A stretch of DNA of 64,000 nt from Hydrogenophaga aromaticivorans. Lineage in GTDB: Bacteria > Pseudomonadota > Gammaproteobacteria > Burkholderiales > Burkholderiaceae_C. The DNA is taken from assembly GCF_013387465.1 (NCBI RefSeq), contig NZ_VYGV01000016.1:306872-370871 (forward strand), written 5' to 3'. The position numbers and the translations under genes are program-made. The notes under the pieces were generated by a model. The model was not told where the DNA came from. It worked only from the letters and a program-made list of their open reading frames with translations, and ran no database searches. Shown piece after piece: positions 62,679 through 64,000 of this stretch; position 1 is the stretch's first letter, and every line of letters begins with the position of its first letter.

Positions 62679-63400
62679 CGACGCCCGCCACGCAGGCCAT
62701 GCAGACCCGGGTGATGCTGGTGGACGACCACGCCATGTGCCGCAGCGGATTGTCTGAATTGCTGCAGAACCGCAGCGGCATGGTCGTGGTCGCGGCCACC
62801 GGGGATCGTGAGCAGGTCATTCCTCTGTTGCGCGAGTTTCAGCCCGAACTGATGGTGCTGGACCTGAGCCTGGGTCCGGTCGACGGCTTGAGCGTGCTGC
62901 GCATGGTGCGCACGGAAGGCATCGAGGTGCCGGTGGTCGTGCTGACCATGAGCAACAGCGAAGAAGACCTGTCCGCCGCGCTGCGGGCCGGCGTGCGCGG
63001 CTACCTGCTCAAGGACATGGACCCCGACGACGTGATCGAATCCATCGGCCGTGCCGCACGCGGCGAGCTGGTGGTGGCGCCGACCATGGCCGTCAAGCTG
63101 GCCCAGATGTGGCAGAGCGGACAGAAGGGCTCGGTCAAGCGCGACCTGGTGGACACGCTGACCGAGCGCGAACGCCAGGTGCTGGACCAGGTGGCGCGCG
63201 GCAAGAGCAACAAGGTGATCGCGCAGGCGCTGGACATCAGCCACAACACCGTCAAGCTGCACGTGCGCCACATCATGGCCAAACTCGACCTGGGGTCGCG
63301 CGTGGAAGCGGCCGTGTTTGCGTTCGAGCACCGCACCTCGTCCGAACATCCGGGCAAGGGCGGCGAGCCGGAGAACCCCTCCGGGCGCCGATCTTCCTGA
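62675..63400 (+). CDS. NarL/FixJ-family response regulator
   Basis: 241 residues. The receiver domain has D17/D18 and phosphoacceptor D63 (M-V-L-D-L-S-L). The LuxR-type helix-turn-helix is L-T-E-R-E-R-Q-V-L-D-Q-V-A-R-G-K-S-N-K-V-I-A-Q-A-L-D-I split around residues 165-190. A polar tail of about 20 residues ends the protein. With the kinase upstream it probably controls the divergent sulfite-oxidation operon. Confidence 0.92.
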   Translation: MTTPATQAMQTRVMLVDDHAMCRSGLSELLQNRSGMVVVAATGDREQVIPLLREFQPELMVLDLSLGPVDGLSVLRMVRTEGIEVPVVVLTMSNSEEDLSAALRAGVRGYLLKDMDPDDVIESIGRAARGELVVAPTMAVKLAQMWQSGQKGSVKRDLVDTLTERERQVLDQVARGKSNKVIAQALDISHNTVKLHVRHIMAKLDLGSRVEAAVFAFEHRTSSEHPGKGGEPENPSGRRSS

Positions 63401-63413
63401 CGGCGCTTGCGTT

Positions 63414-64000
63414 TCAGTTGGATGTTGCCGCGTTGAGCGGCGGCAAGGGCTGCTCCACCTCGTGGTGGGCGGGTGACAGTTGGCTGGCGGCCCCGGTCTG
63501 CGGGTCGAACCAGTGCAGCGTGCCGTGCAGTTTCACCACGTCACCCACGATCAGCAGGCTGGGCGATGTGAAGCCGCTGCCCGCCACCTTGGCCGGCAGG
63601 TCGCTCAGCGTGCCGGTGAGCACCTGCTGCGTGGACAGCGTGCCGTGCTGCACGGCGGCGATCGGTCGCGTGGCGGGGGCGCCGTGCGCCATCAGCTGGC
63701 GGCAGATGTCGGGCAGCGCGTTCAGCCCCATGTAGATCACCACCGTCTGGTTCGGGCGCACCAGCGCTTCCCAGTCCAGGTCGGCGCTGCCGTCCTTCAG
63801 GTGGCCGGTGACGAACAGGCAACCCTGGGCGTGGTCGCGGTGCGTGAGCGGGATGCCGGCGTAGCTGGCCACGCCGCAGGCGGCGGTCACGCCGGGAATC
63901 ACCTCGAAGTCCACACCGTGGGCGGCGAGCTCCTGCATTTCTTCGCCGCCGCGACCGAAGACGAAGGGGTCGCCCCCCTTGAGGCGGACCACCTGCTTGC
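63414..64000 (-). CDS. cobA: Uroporphyrinogen-III C-methyltransferase, C-terminal part (cut by window end)
   Basis: The visible part covers about 195 residues and begins just before the motif V-V-R-L-K-G-G-D-P-F-V-F-G-R-G-G-E-E, the signature of SUMT enzymes that make precorrin-2 for sirohaem and cobalamin. The N terminus lies beyond base 64000. Y-M-G-L and G-T-L-S-T-Q-Q motifs complete the methylase fold. Sirohaem is needed for sulfite and nitrite reductases, so the location beside sulfur genes is sensible. The product is a stand-alone SUMT at its C-terminal end rather than a CysG fusion; the N-terminal side cannot be judged. Confidence 0.93.
   Translation of the reverse strand, partial: KQVVRLKGGDPFVFGRGGEEMQELAAHGVDFEVIPGVTAACGVASYAGIPLTHRDHAQGCLFVTGHLKDGSADLDWEALVRPNQTVVIYMGLNALPDICRQLMAHGAPATRPIAAVQHGTLSTQQVLTGTLSDLPAKVAGSGFTSPSLLIVGDVVKLHGTLHWFDPQTGAASQLSPAHHEVEQPLPPLNAATSN

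Overview
The window reads as a high-GC betaproteobacterial chromosome, most likely Burkholderiales/Comamonadaceae (Hydrogenophaga-, Polaromonas- or Variovorax-like). The signs are several orphan Bug-type periplasmic binding proteins, many family III (CaiB-type) CoA-transferases, GC-rich hairpin intergenic repeats, and a SoeABC-type sulfite-oxidation locus. The assignment is inferred from gene content only; there is no rRNA or other marker in the window.

Layout. (1) 1-4.5 kb: a thioredoxin-like protein with a CcdA/DsbD-type membrane partner, a lipoprotein, a two-gene unit encoding a tiny Cys-rich lipoprotein and a His-rich protein (DUF6969-like), and a YeeE/YedE transporter. (2) 4.5-5.1 kb: no gene seen. 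(3) 5.1-13.6 kb, minus strand: Nudix hydrolase, sucD, sucC, pyruvate carboxylase, a DUF2889-like protein and a CaiB-type CoA-transferase. (4) 13.8-28.9 kb, plus strand: a long catabolic cluster with a branched-chain-type ABC transporter, two hotdog hydratases, SDR and 3-hydroxyisobutyrate-type dehydrogenases, an SMP-30 lactonase, a Bug protein, two overlapping CaiB-type CoA-transferases (one lacking the catalytic Asp), an isochorismatase-like protein, a CitE-like lyase and a GntR/FCD regulator; a further Bug gene follows on the minus strand. Related AATGCATT-centred palindromes sit at the divergent 13.6-13.8 kb promoter region, before the 23.1 kb hydratase and before the 30.0 kb Bug gene. They are candidate operators of one regulon. 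A working model is CoA activation from succinyl-CoA, hydration and C-C cleavage, with SucCD and pyruvate carboxylase handling succinate and pyruvate. (5) 30.2-34 kb: an MFS exporter with a C-terminal monooxygenase-like domain and two DNA-binding proteins of unknown role, one resembling AbiEi. (6) 34.2-41.6 kb: a YeiH exporter, carboxymuconolactone-decarboxylase-like protein and AraC regulator, divergent from a BKACE / serine hydrolase / Bug / quinone oxidoreductase / TauD operon.

(7) 41.7-50.7 kb: an accessory region of visibly lower GC. It has an HD hydrolase, an unknown 308-residue protein and a 1,641-residue protein in which I see two tyrosine-recombinase-like cores, one canonical and one degenerate. 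A hipBA module follows, and the region ends at a 3' fragment of a tRNA-Arg(CCG) gene that looks like an attachment-site scar. This is the best candidate for an undescribed mobile system.

(8) 50.8-64 kb: a DnaQ-like exonuclease, then a minus-strand sulfur cluster (SulP, a carboxymuconolactone-decarboxylase/Rieske fusion, universal stress protein, small membrane protein, TauE/SafE, SoeC, SoeB, SoeA). Divergent from it is a NarX/NarL-like two-component system whose kinase has a Cys-containing GAF domain. The window ends inside a cobA/SUMT gene.
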